Origin: a virus
Reading direction: 5' to 3' (one strand)
Virus record (IMG/VR): IMGVR_UViG_3300023198_001252
Coordinates: 1 to 64,000 of that record
DNA: 64,000 nucleotides
The position numbers were made by a program, and so were the translations under genes. The notes below the pieces were generated by a model. It had not been told where the DNA came from and did not search any database. It saw only the letters and a list, made by a program, of their open reading frames with translations. Below are positions 52,613 through 60,713 of this stretch, piece after piece (position 1 is the stretch's first letter; each line of letters starts with the position of its first letter).

Positions 52613-55165
52613 TTATCCTACACTATGCTTTATACTTTTTTGTATCATTGGTCTATGCAGTAATCTATAGCCCGATTCATCCGCACAATTAGATACTACT
52701 ATTCCGTGTTCTATACAAAATCTTTCATGTGTAGGAACTGTTAAACAATATACATCCTCATTAGATATGCTTTCTCTTTTTATCAAATGTACTAAATTTT
52801 GTTTATTTTTTTTTAATTTAACTAAGAAGAATTTATCTTCTTTTATTCTAATTGCATCGGCTCTTATCCATTTCTGACCTGTATAAAATAAATGGTCTGG
52901 TGTACATTTAATTCTCATACCATCAGAAAAATATAATTTTATAACTTTTTTATTTTCCCCTACTAGTCTACAATTTCTATATTTTTGATAACCGCTATCT
53001 GTTAATACTTTACCCTTTGTATTTACTAAATCTTTTATAGCAATTTTACCTTTAGTAGTAATTACTTTAGTGTCCCCTGTAAAGCAGTGGTCTTCTTCAT
53101 CTGTGTTTGAAACTAAAATATTATTTGCGTAATACAATCCTGCTTTTTCGGTTACAAGATTGTAAACCGTTTTTTTATCTTTTATATTTTCAATACTAGT
53201 TATACTTATATTTTTAATACTCACATTATAACATTTATCAGAATATAGTTTAAAAAAATCATCAGTGATATTATCTTTATATTCTTTAGATATATTCACA
53301 ATTCTTATCTTCTCTATAATCTCTATTATTTCATTACGTGCTACTTTTTTATTTTTTTTATTTAATAGAATATCTTTGTCTAAATAAGATGAAAATAAAA
53401 TAAAAGGAATTGTAGCAAAAACACTTAAATAATTAATATTCAACTTATAAGCCAACATACTTTTTGATTTATTCCATTGTACTTTTTCTAGTGTACTATT
53501 TATTTTTAAATCCTTTAACGCTATTAACCCTTTTCCCGGAACATGTATCTTATGATTTGGTGTACCTTCTAAACTTTCACCATTTGAAAAAGTTACTTTT
53601 ATTGTTTTACTCATTCCACTGCAAATCGATTTTTTAACTTTACATAATCCTATTGGAGTATAAACTAAATCCTTTTTTGTAACATCTTCAATATTTTTAA
53701 GTTCTTTTTCAGTTTGAACTTTGGTACCGGCAATAAAACAATTAATATCATCAGGATCTTTGTCATCTCTTCCCAATATTGGAACAGTTCTAATAAAAGC
53801 TTTACAATCTTCTGTAACAAATAATCCAGGATCCTCCATTGGGAATTTTAAAGCATCTTTAAACATTGTCCGCATTTTTTCCCATCTTCTCTTCCTACTA
53901 CCAGGAGATTTATCAGCTTTTACAAAAATATGATTAGTTCTAGTATTTCCATAACCTTCATTAAGTAATTCAGCTATACTATCATTTTTATGATCTGCGT
54001 CAAATATAGAAGAGTCTCCAGGGCCAGGATTTATTTTAATAATATTAAATGCTTTTTTAATGTGTTGCTCTATTTTTTGAATACCTCTACCTATTTCTTT
54101 AGATGTTAATCTCAATCCTTTATTTTCTAGATTTGGTTGACAGCCATACCATTCCCAAAATCTAATTAATGTACCTTTTGGAAATGTTTTTTGTGCTAAT
54201 TTTTCTATATAAGATCCATCTAATTGTTTAATTTTATATATAATCGAAATAGGAGATCCATCTGTCATAGCCCAATAGCCTACAGAAAAAGGCTTCGATT
54301 GTCCATAGTCGAAAGACCTATCTATGTACCAGGTATTAGGTATATTTATTCTAGGTAAAATGTGTACTTCTTTATCCCATACATCATCAAACATGCCACC
54401 AGCTACAATATCCCATGAACCTTCAATCCATGCTTTCCTTATATTTGGATTTTTATTTTGTTCTAAATTTATCTCATACTCAGGATCATTATCTATAAAT
54501 ATTTTATTCTCAGATCTACTACTATGTATGTAACAACGTTCACGAATCATTTCTTTTTTTGTGTTAGGGTTTTCTAACTTTTCTTCTATTACTTCACATG
54601 ATTGATTTTCCGTTATTTTAAATCTTTTTTTAACCCAAAAATGCCCTTTTCCCCATGGATTACAAGTAGATCTAATCATTTTAGGTATCTCAGGATGTGA
54701 GGATCTGCAAATAGAAAACATCATGAGATATAACTCGTCTGTTCTCCAATTAGTTAATTCTTCCCAGCCGATAAAAGGATATGCATGTCCATGATAATTC
54801 CAATAATCATCAAGCCTGTTTGCATATCTAAAATAAAGTACCTCACCTTTTGGAAAAGTCCATTTATAATCAGAAGAATTAAATATCGCTTTTGGAAAAA
54901 TTTGTTTAAACCACTTTAAACTTTTTATCTTTATATCTTCTAAATTTTTATACGTTTCTCGAAAAATTATACCACGCCATTCAGCGCCATAACCTTTCCC
55001 AACATGCTGTAAGAAATTCATTAAAAGTGCATCGGATTTTCCACCTGACCTATTCCCTTCTACTAGTACTTCAAATATAGGGCATTGTAGTAATAGGTCT
55101 TGAGCACCGGGATTAGGTTGCCAAATAACATTAATTTCTTTATTTAGTGTAGTATTATTATTCAT
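52613..55165 (-). CDS. terL: Large terminase subunit with two inteins
   Basis: 850-aa precursor. ATPase: Walker A EGNRSGGKSDA (~residues 37-47), Walker B FIGWEE, coupling motif STCNPWG. Nuclease: DRSFDYG and DADHKND. Near the C-terminus two inteins interrupt DDIN/TDEEDH/CADESGYRL, which after splicing gives the nuclease motif III region DDINTDEEDHCADE. Mature length ~505 aa. Start ATG at 55165 has no SD, but the -10 box of a good promoter ends 8 nt upstream, implying a leaderless mRNA. An in-frame GTG at 55183 overlaps that promoter. Confidence 0.9.
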   Translation of the reverse strand: MNNNTTLNKEINVIWQPNPGAQDLLLQCPIFEVLVEGNRSGGKSDALLMNFLQHVGKGYGAEWRGIIFRETYKNLEDIKIKSLKWFKQIFPKAIFNSSDYKWTFPKGEVLYFRYANRLDDYWNYHGHAYPFIGWEELTNWRTDELYLMMFSICRSSHPEIPKMIRSTCNPWGKGHFWVKKRFKITENQSCEVIEEKLENPNTKKEMIRERCYIHSSRSENKIFIDNDPEYEINLEQNKNPNIRKAWIEGSWDIVAGGMFDDVWDKEVHILPRINIPNTWYIDRSFDYGQSKPFSVGYWAMTDGSPISIIYKIKQLDGSYIEKLAQKTFPKGTLIRFWEWYGCQPNLENKGLRLTSKEIGRGIQKIEQHIKKAFNIIKINPGPGDSSIFDADHKNDSIAELLNEGYGNTRTNHIFVKADKSPGSRKRRWEKMRTMFKDALKFPMEDPGLFVTEDCKAFIRTVPILGRDDKDPDDINCFIAGTKVQTEKELKNIEDVTKKDLVYTPIGLCKVKKSICSGMSKTIKVTFSNGESLEGTPNHKIHVPGKGLIALKDLKINSTLEKVQWNKSKSMLAYKLNINYLSVFATIPFILFSSYLDKDILLNKKNKKVARNEIIEIIEKIRIVNISKEYKDNITDDFFKLYSDKCYNVSIKNISITSIENIKDKKTVYNLVTEKAGLYYANNILVSNTDEEDHCFTGDTKVITTKGKIAIKDLVNTKGKVLTDSGYQKYRNCRLVGENKKVIKLYFSDGMRIKCTPDHLFYTGQKWIRADAIRIKEDKFFLVKLKKNKQNLVHLIKRESISNEDVYCLTVPTHERFCIEHGIVVSNCADESGYRLLHRPMIQKSIKHSVG
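52688..53086 (-). other. Intein 2 in terminase (133 aa)
   Basis: Starts CFTGDTKV (block A), has CTPDHLFYT (block B, T-x-x-H), then VYCLTVPTHERFCIEHGIVV and ends VSN before Cys+1. The length leaves no room for an endonuclease domain: a mini-intein. The penultimate residue is Ser instead of His. Confidence 0.85.
53105..53740 (-). other. Intein 1 in terminase (212 aa)
   Basis: Starts CFIAGTKV, block B GTPNHKIHV, ends TVYNLVTEKAGLYYANNILV then SN before Thr+1. About 75 residues between the splicing halves have no LAGLIDADG or HNH motif and may be a decayed endonuclease. The penultimate residue is again Ser. Confidence 0.85.
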
Positions 55166-55173
55166 TGATTTGT

Positions 55174-55202
55174 AATATAACACAATATTTTATTAATTGC
55201 AA
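55174..55202 (-). promoter_or_regulatory. Terminase promoter (leaderless start)
   Basis: TTGCAA (55202-55197), 17-bp spacer, TATATT (55179-55174), 8 nt before the terminase ATG. Confidence 0.55.
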
Positions 55203-55213
55203 GTATGAGATTT

Positions 55214-55591
55214 TGTTTCAATCCTTATTTTATCGTATTAGCTACTTCACCCCTTTTTGACACTTTTCCGCACACTTTTGATATGTAAAAACATGAGAAA
55301 AACGCTAAATAATTACAAATACGGCTTGATATAACATTTCGGTTTTTACCGAACTCAAAAATCACCTATAGCAATATTTCGGTTTTTACTAAACATAAAA
55401 TAAGATTAGTGAGTACAATTCTTTCGATACCATCTCACCTTAAGGACGTAAAACCGCCCCACATGTATACAACATGTTTATTACGTGAAAATTCTTTTAC
55501 ACCCCCTTTGACAATAATGATTATTCACTTGTTACGTTTCAATCATTATTTTCTATGTATAGTACTTGTTTGTTTCAATCTTTACTCTCTA
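55214..55591 (-). ncRNA. Transcribed non-coding locus: repeats plus RNA copy B
   Basis: Fills the 460-nt gene-free stretch between terminase and the tnpB-like gene. On the minus strand, from the promoter at 55600: two 36-nt-spaced repeats ending GATTGAAAC (at 55572 and 55536) and the structured core B (55403-55459: GGGCG-GTTTTA-CGTCC hairpin, CCTTAAGGTGAGATGG, ACTCACTAATCT). Then come two 40-nt-spaced GTAAAAACCGAAAT units (55390-55336; one forms TTCGG/CCGAA) and a third GATTGAAAC end at 55214. No ORF of note. Confidence 0.5.
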
Positions 55592-55599
55592 CAATAATA

Positions 55600-55628
55600 A
55601 TTGTAGCAAAATCAGTATAATAAGTCAA
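55600..55628 (-). promoter_or_regulatory. Promoter of the 55.2-55.6 kb RNA locus
   Basis: TTGACT (55628-55623), 17-bp spacer, TACAAT (55605-55600), between the 3' end of the tnpB-like gene and the repeats. A strong match to the phage consensus. Confidence 0.75.
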
Positions 55629-55643
55629 GTATTATTTTAATTA

Positions 55644-56835
55644 TTATACAACCTTCACCGACTGAGCAATATTAACAGCAGCGTTATAATCTCGATCAAG
55701 TTCCTCATTACATTCAGGGCATATATATTTCCTGTCACTTATTTTAATTTCCTTATTGATAAATCCACACTTATTACATGTTTTTGTAGTATTTTTAGGA
55801 TTAACATATACAGTAGCTATCCCATTCATTTTAGCTTTATACTCAATGTAACTTTGTAATTCATAATAAGTCCAATTCCTTCTAACCCATTCATTCTTTT
55901 TATCCGGCATTTTTTCAATTAAACTCAATTTTTCAAGTTTAATAATCCTGGCTTTATGCCTTAATGCAAATTTTATAATTTCACAACTTACTCGATGGTT
56001 TACTGTTTTTACAAAATTACGTTCTTTGTTTTTAAATTTTTCAATTACTTTTGTTTTCTTTTTTCGGCCTTTGCCTCCATGTGCAATTTTTATGTTTCTT
56101 TGCATTTGCTTTAACTGTTTTTGTAGACGTTGTCTAGTAATATAATAACTTTCATTATTATTCTTATGTCCTCCAATAAATGCACGTTGTAGCCCCTTAG
56201 ATAATGCACAAACTGCTAATGTAGAGATTCCAATATCTACACCTACGCTTAATGTAGAATCTAGTTTATTAGGTGTAACTGGAATATCTACACAAAGATT
56301 AAGGAACCATTTATTTTTAGTTTTATGATGTTGGATAGAAGAGCCACACGCTTTATAGTTACCTTCTATGATTTGTTCTATAATGTACTGGTTATTTGAT
56401 TTATCCCTTCCAAACTTTAAATTAAATTTAATCTTTTCTTGCCATTTTAAATGTATTTCTTTATCTATTTGTATAAAAGGTTTACCTTCTTTTGTAAATG
56501 GAAAATAAATAGGAAATCCAAGCCTTCTATAATTTCTTAAACTTCTATCACCTCTTAAAATTTCTTTTATGTCTGCTTTAAATTGCCCTTGAATATTTTG
56601 AGCAATACAAGCTCTTATAGCTGTTTGATATTTTATAGGAAATATTCTGTGCTGAACCTGAATTATATAAAGACTTTACATAATCATTTATAATTTTTTT
56701 ATCTTCTTCAACATTTTCTTTTATTTTATTTGTTAATTTTAAATTCATATATAAATCAGACATAATCCCATTCGCTAATGTATATGAATTATAAGATAAA
56801 TCATGTAATCTTTTATGGTAACTATATATATTCAT
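55644..56835 (-). pseudogene. Cas12f/TnpB-like nuclease gene with one frameshift
   Basis: The N-terminal part (56835 to ~56645, MNIYSYHKRLHDLSYNSYTL..SLYNSGSAQ) and the rest (RIFPIKYQTAIRACIAQNIQ... to 55644) lie in different frames. Total ~395 aa. Catalytic residues are intact: RuvC-I Asp (VGVDIGISTLAV), RuvC-II Glu (IIKLEKLSLI), zinc finger (CNKCG...CPEC), RuvC-III Asp (ELDRDYNAAVNIAQ). The block RNIKIAHGGKGRKKK and RNFVKTVNHRVSCEIIKFAL resembles the compact Cas12f/type V-U branch more than the IS605 remnants at 14-19 kb. The 3' part from 56105 has its own ATG. Confidence 0.7.
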
Positions 56836-56859
56836 GTACTAAATAATAAAACAGAAACA

Positions 56860-56892
56860 AAAGAGCACTATAATTTATATATAGTGCTCTTT
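56860..56892 (-). terminator. Rho-independent terminator (bidirectional shape)
   Basis: Perfect 13-bp stem AAAGAGCACTATA / TATAGTGCTCTTT with a 7-nt loop; on the minus strand it runs into TTTTGTTT just after the KilA-N stop. Confidence 0.85.
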
Positions 56893-56898
56893 GTCATT

Positions 56899-57714
56899 TT
56901 AATCAATAATTGTTTTAGTGGTGCCTTTTGGAAGCTCTGCTATAACTTTTTTTAGATATGGTAATATGCTTTTATCTTTTTTAGAGAAATAATCGAGTCC
57001 TTTTTGCTGTAGCCAAATTTGATTGAAATATAATCGAAATTCCGTTATTATTTCATTTGGGTATAACCTTGCATATACGGGAGCTCTTTTTCCGTCATCA
57101 AATTCATGCCGATATGAAGGGAAATTATCAGGTTCATATCCATTATCTCTACACCATTTTGAGAACATTCTTCCCATAGAAATATCAGGCATTAAGTTGG
57201 TCGGCAAAATATAGCCGTGTTGTTCTAACGGCGCGACAAGTCGAAGAGTCATTTCGTCTAACATTGAAAAGTGCGTATGTGGAATTCTAGATCTATTTAT
57301 TAAGTAACGTCTAATGTGATAAGGAATTTTATACTGTGTTTTTTGAGTTCCTTCCATCCATTCAAATACCCATTTAGAAACTAAATTTGCAAATTTTGCA
57401 GAAGCCCATTGCCCTAAATTTACAGCAACTCGAGGATGTACCCATGTACCCTGTTCTTTTTTGCGGTTTCCACCTTTAACCTTTTGAACTAATTCCGATA
57501 TGGGAATTCCCATATCGGAAGACACCTCTTCTAAAAACTCATTAGTATTCTTAAGTCTATCATAGTCTGCATATTTTTTACCACATGCTGTACACAATTC
57601 TGTAGCATTAATGTACCCGTCATACGCTCTTTGGTTTATTCTTACTGTGTCTACTTCATGTTCAATAAATGGTAATAATCCCTGTCCTGTCTCATCAAAT
57701 TTAATTTCGCTAAT
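56899..57714 (-). CDS. KilA-N domain protein, probable AUU start
   Basis: 271 aa. KilA-N domain in the N-terminal half (VRINQRAYDGYINATELCTA...GTWVHPRVAVNLGQWASAKF). The C-terminal domain has YHIRRYLINRSRIPHTHFSM and MGRMFSKWCRDNGYEPD. KilA-N binds DNA in phage regulators. The consensus promoter's start site lies downstream of every ATG/GTG/TTG that could include the domain. A perfect AGGAGG is followed 6 nt later by ATT (57714). A longer ATG frame (57843) begins upstream of the promoter and would read through it. Confidence 0.75.
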   Translation of the reverse strand: MSEIKFDETGQGLLPFIEHEVDTVRINQRAYDGYINATELCTACGKKYADYDRLKNTNEFLEEVSSDMGIPISELVQKVKGGNRKKEQGTWVHPRVAVNLGQWASAKFANLVSKWVFEWMEGTQKTQYKIPYHIRRYLINRSRIPHTHFSMLDEMTLRLVAPLEQHGYILPTNLMPDISMGRMFSKWCRDNGYEPDNFPSYRHEFDDGKRAPVYARLYPNEIITEFRLYFNQIWLQQKGLDYFSKKDKSILPYLKKVIAELPKGTTKTIID

Positions 57715-57751
57715 AATGTACCTCCTAGTACTTTTATTGTTTTGTGTATTT

Positions 57752-57780
57752 ATTATACCAATAGCAAATACAAAAGTCAA
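57752..57780 (-). promoter_or_regulatory. Consensus promoter of KilA-N gene
   Basis: TTGACT (57780-57775), 17-bp spacer, TATAAT (57757-57752): the best match to the sigma-70 consensus in the window. Confidence 0.85.
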
Positions 57781-57889
57781 ATTTATTATGTTTATTTTCT
57801 TAAAATTATTTTTATAGTTTTTAAACTTTTTATAAAGTGACACTATATGTCACCACTCCGGTATTATATTATATATAAGGAGTTGTTAA

Positions 57890-58795
57890 ATGTTTGATTT
57901 GTTAAAATTTGAGAGTATATTACAGTTAATAGAAGCTTTCCCAACTGAATTAAGTTGTTATATCTACTTAGAATCTCTTTTATGGTATGATGGGATTGTA
58001 TGTCCTCATTGTGGATCTACTCATAAGTTTTGGAGACTCAAAGATCAAAGAATGCTTAAATGTTCAGTATGTAAAATGAGGTTTACAGTTAAAACCGGTA
58101 CTGTATTTGAAGAAACTCGTTTATCACTTCGTAAATGGTTTGTAGCTATCTTTTTAATCAGTGTACATTCTAAAGGCATTTCAAGCGTTCAATTATCAAA
58201 GGATTTAAGAATTACACAAAAAACAGCATGGTTTTTAAATCATAGAATTCGTTTCATAATGAACTCATTTAATGAAGGTGAAAAATTAACCGGTATTATC
58301 GAAGTTGATGAACATTATGCCGGTGGAGTTGAAAAGAATAAACACACAGACAAAAAGACACCCAATAATCAAGGCCGTTCTACAAAGACTAAAACTGCCG
58401 TATTTGGTATGGTTGAAAGAGCGGAAAAAGACGAAAGTGGTAATAAAATAAAAAATGCAAAAGTAATTGCTTATAAAGTTGATAATGTAAAGACTAAAAC
58501 CTTAACCAATGAAATTGAAAACAATGTAGAAGCTGGCGCAAAAGTAATGAGTGACGAATATCAAAGTTACCGAAAATTAGGCTATACTTTTAAACACCAA
58601 TATATAAGACATAACAGTGCTGAATACGTAAGAGGAAATGTACACACAAACACAATAGAGGGATTTTGGGGACTGTTTAAGAGGATGTTTATAGGTATCT
58701 ATCATTTAATGAGTAATAAGCATATAAACCGCTATTTATCAGCTTTAGCCTTTAGGTATAATATTATCATCCTTATTTTCTTATACCTTACCTAG
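57890..58795 (+). mobile_element. IS1595-family (ISXO2-like) transposase
   Basis: 301 aa. N-terminal zinc ribbon (CPHCGS...CSVCKMRFTVKTGT), then the DDE-type core: EVDEHYAGG (first Asp), VMSDEYQSY (second Asp), TNTIEGFWGLFKR (Glu or equivalent). SD AAGGAG. Upstream, GTGACA/TGTCAC (57837-57853) may be part of the left end. After FRYN the sequence departs from the family and runs into host-like repeat DNA, so the right end seems lost. The only plus-strand gene of this region. Confidence 0.8.
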
Positions 58796-58925
58796 CTAAT
58801 TCATATACTTGATCTAATTTTATAATCTCAGCTTTTGTATAGTATTTTTCATCACTATTTACATCGACTATATAATTATTTGCTTCGACTATATCATTAA
58901 ATATTTTTAATTCTGCATAATTCAC
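58788..58925 (-). CDS. Small protein, remnant-like, 45 aa
   Basis: GTG start; (M)NYAELKIFNDIVEANNYIVD...KYYTKAEIIKLDQVYELAR. The tail KYYTK.E.I.LDQVYELAR is repeated in the remnant at 59386-59545, where it continues further, so this gene was probably shortened by the IS1595 junction. Confidence 0.4.
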   Translation of the reverse strand: MNYAELKIFNDIVEANNYIVDVNSDEKYYTKAEIIKLDQVYELAR

Positions 58926-58947
58926 ATCTTCACGCTTTCCACTTATT

Positions 58948-59334
58948 TTAAAAAATATAAAAATCTCTATCCTTATTTTTCCAATCTACTGTAATCAAGT
59001 AATAACCAGTTTTTATATTGAAATAACACCTTTTATCATTAACAAAAAATCCATAACTTTTTAATTTACTTATATCATTATCATAACAAAACTGTAAACT
59101 TTTAGGTTTTACTTGTTTTTCCTCAACATCAAATCTAAAACATAACATTTGTTTATGCCTATTAACAATCATAGTACTATAAAAAAAATCTTCATCTTCT
59201 TTTAAGCTAAAATAACACTGTTGAAAATGTGTTTTTAATTTTTCTTTACTTAACCTTTTAATAATTACTATAAATCCTGTTAATGTTATTACGTTAAATA
59301 ATAGACTAATAATTATTCTAAATAGAATAAACAT
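58948..59334 (-). CDS. Membrane-anchored hypothetical protein, 128 aa
   Basis: One N-terminal transmembrane helix (LFNVITLTGFIVIIKRLS) and a small alpha/beta domain (CYDNDISKLKSYGFFVNDKR...YYLITVDWKNKDRDFYIF). SD AAGGA. The block ISKLKSYGFFVND recurs degenerated at 59386-59420. Confidence 0.55.
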   Translation of the reverse strand: MFILFRIIISLLFNVITLTGFIVIIKRLSKEKLKTHFQQCYFSLKEDEDFFYSTMIVNRHKQMLCFRFDVEEKQVKPKSLQFCYDNDISKLKSYGFFVNDKRCYFNIKTGYYLITVDWKNKDRDFYIF

Positions 59335-59385
59335 ATTTATACCATCCTTATATTCTTATACCTTGTTTTTAAAATCTGAAAATAT

Positions 59386-59545
59386 TCAATTGTCATTAGT
59401 ATAAAAACCAAAACTTTTCAATATACTTATATCATCAGCATAACAAACCTCTTCAATAAGAAGAACACATCTAGCTAATTCATATACTTGATCTAATTCT
59501 ATATTTTCAAATTTTGTATAATATTTTTTATTATTGTTTACAGTC
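59386..59545 (-). pseudogene. Fragment of duplicated gene
   Basis: No start codon: KKYYTKFENIELDQVYELAR then CVLLIEEV-CYADDISILKSFGFYTND. It combines tails seen separately in the two genes downstream, so it preserves the ancestral order before rearrangement. Confidence 0.45.
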
Positions 59546-59938
59546 TTCTTTTAGTTCCGCTATCTCTTTTTCTAACTCTTTAATAGTTGCAGTTAATCCA
59601 GCTTCTGACAAACTTAATGTTACATTTTCTGATTTAAGATCCTCAATTTCTTCTTCCAATTCACTATTACTTTCTTCTATTTTATCTATTTTATTTTCAA
59701 AATCACCATTACTTTCTTCTAACTCTTCAATCCTATCTTCCATATCATCCACATCTATATTTAATGTTCTATTATATGCAACTATAAACCCATTAATCAT
59801 ATTACTTACTGCTTTTATATTATTTTCAGTAGGCCCTAATTTTCTTAACATTGTACACAAAATATCAGGGATTTCAGACATAGTAAAATCACAGTCTAAT
59901 TGTTCTAATATTTTTATTTTTAATTGATCTTTTGTCAT
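59531..59938 (-). CDS. Coiled-coil protein, 135 aa
   Basis: The N-terminal 60 residues are helical, with FTMSEIPDILCTMLRKLGPT. Then a highly acidic coiled coil of heptads (DRIEELEESNGDFENKIDKI) continues to the end. Unknown; probably oligomeric. Confidence 0.6.
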   Translation of the reverse strand: MTKDQLKIKILEQLDCDFTMSEIPDILCTMLRKLGPTENNIKAVSNMINGFIVAYNRTLNIDVDDMEDRIEELEESNGDFENKIDKIEESNSELEEEIEDLKSENVTLSLSEAGLTATIKELEKEIAELKEDCKQ

Positions 59939-59941
59939 TAT

Positions 59942-60058
59942 TTATTTACTCCTTTTCTTTGTATATCCACATATTTTACGTCTTTTCTGTATACAGTTTA
60001 TACAATATTTACAAACTACTTTTAGGCTACACCGAATACATACACACTTTCTACACAT
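59942..60058 (-). CDS. Cys-rich microprotein, 38 aa
   Basis: MCRKCVCIRCSLKVVCKYCI...: nine Cys in CxxC/CxC pairs plus many Lys/Arg. SD AGAGG. Its ATG overlaps the upstream stop by 8 nt, so coupled translation is likely. Probable metal-binding basic peptide. Confidence 0.5.
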   Translation of the reverse strand: MCRKCVCIRCSLKVVCKYCINCIQKRRKICGYTKKRSK

Positions 60059-60233
60059 CCTCTTTATTATCCTGCTCTATGCATTCCTTACATCTATATG
60101 GTGTAATTGATAAGTATTTACTTTCAACCAACACTTTTTTAAATGCTTTACATTTTATTCTGGATCTATCTGCTGTAAAATAATCACAATCTACATCACA
60201 TATCCTATTAGTTTTTATTCTTATTCTAAACAT
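60051..60233 (-). CDS. Small Cys-containing protein, 60 aa
   Basis: MFRIRIKTNRICDVDCDYFT...CKAFKK...YRCKECIEQD: six Cys with zinc-finger-like spacing. First gene after the promoter at 60303-60331, SD GAGAGGG. Confidence 0.55.
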   Translation of the reverse strand: MFRIRIKTNRICDVDCDYFTADRSRIKCKAFKKVLVESKYLSITPYRCKECIEQDNKEDV

Positions 60234-60302
60234 ATTTTTTACCCTCTCATAATATCTAAAAAATTATTTTTGTCCTCAAATAAAATCACTCGCCTAATAT
60301 TA

Positions 60303-60331
60303 AATATATGTATTTTAACTAAATAAGTCAA
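60303..60331 (-). promoter_or_regulatory. Promoter for the 59.9-60.2 kb genes
   Basis: TTGACT (60331-60326), 17-bp spacer, TATATT (60308-60303). Confidence 0.75.
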
Positions 60332-60382
60332 GTATTATTTTATGATATTTTTCCAAAAGATACAATTTATACAAAAACAATT

Positions 60383-60532
60383 TTAGTCCATATTAAACAT
60401 TTTATTTATAGCATAGGTACTTTTTATATCTCTTTCCAATTTAAGATTTTTTATTTTATTACTTTTTGCTTTTATTAATGCTTTATATTGCTTAAAAATG
60501 TTTACTTCTTTTTTATTTGTTTTATTAGTCAT
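60383..60532 (-). CDS. Small basic helical protein, 49 aa
   Basis: MTNKTNKKEVNIFKQYKALI...: Lys/Asn-rich helix. Its start overlaps the previous stop, so it is probably translated with it. Unknown. Confidence 0.4.
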   Translation of the reverse strand: MTNKTNKKEVNIFKQYKALIKAKSNKIKNLKLERDIKSTYAINKMFNMD

Positions 60533-60713
60533 TTAACCCTCCGAATTTATAAATACATTTTGAGGATCTTTTAATAATAGGATCTTTTAATAAGGAACAT
60601 TCATATAATCTACAATATGGTGTATTATCTCCTGTTAATGCTGTGCACCACTCATTACAAAACCATGAATTAAATCTTATGTAATACTGATTATATTTTT
60701 TTTCTGTTGCCAT
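60525..60713 (-). CDS. Small Cys-rich protein, 62 aa
   Basis: MATEKKYNQYYIRFNSWFCN...CTALTG..CRLYECSLL...CIYKF: six Cys, zinc-finger-like. SD GGGGAG. Starts within the 3' end of the zinc-ribbon/NUMOD gene. Unknown. Confidence 0.5.
   Translation of the reverse strand: MATEKKYNQYYIRFNSWFCNEWCTALTGDNTPYCRLYECSLLKDPIIKRSSKCIYKFGGLND

Noticed and set aside
52688-53740. Homing endonuclease domain in the terminase inteins
   Set aside because: No LAGLIDADG, HNH or GIY-YIG motif; intein 2 is too short and the extra part of intein 1 shows no motif.
55214-55590. A bona fide CRISPR array, from three GTTTCAATC units and two ATTTCGGTTTTTAC units
   Set aside because: Unit spacing is irregular (36, 322 and 40 nt), the repeats share only ~15-20 nt and there are too few units. 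It is kept only as a possible degenerate or guide-like locus.
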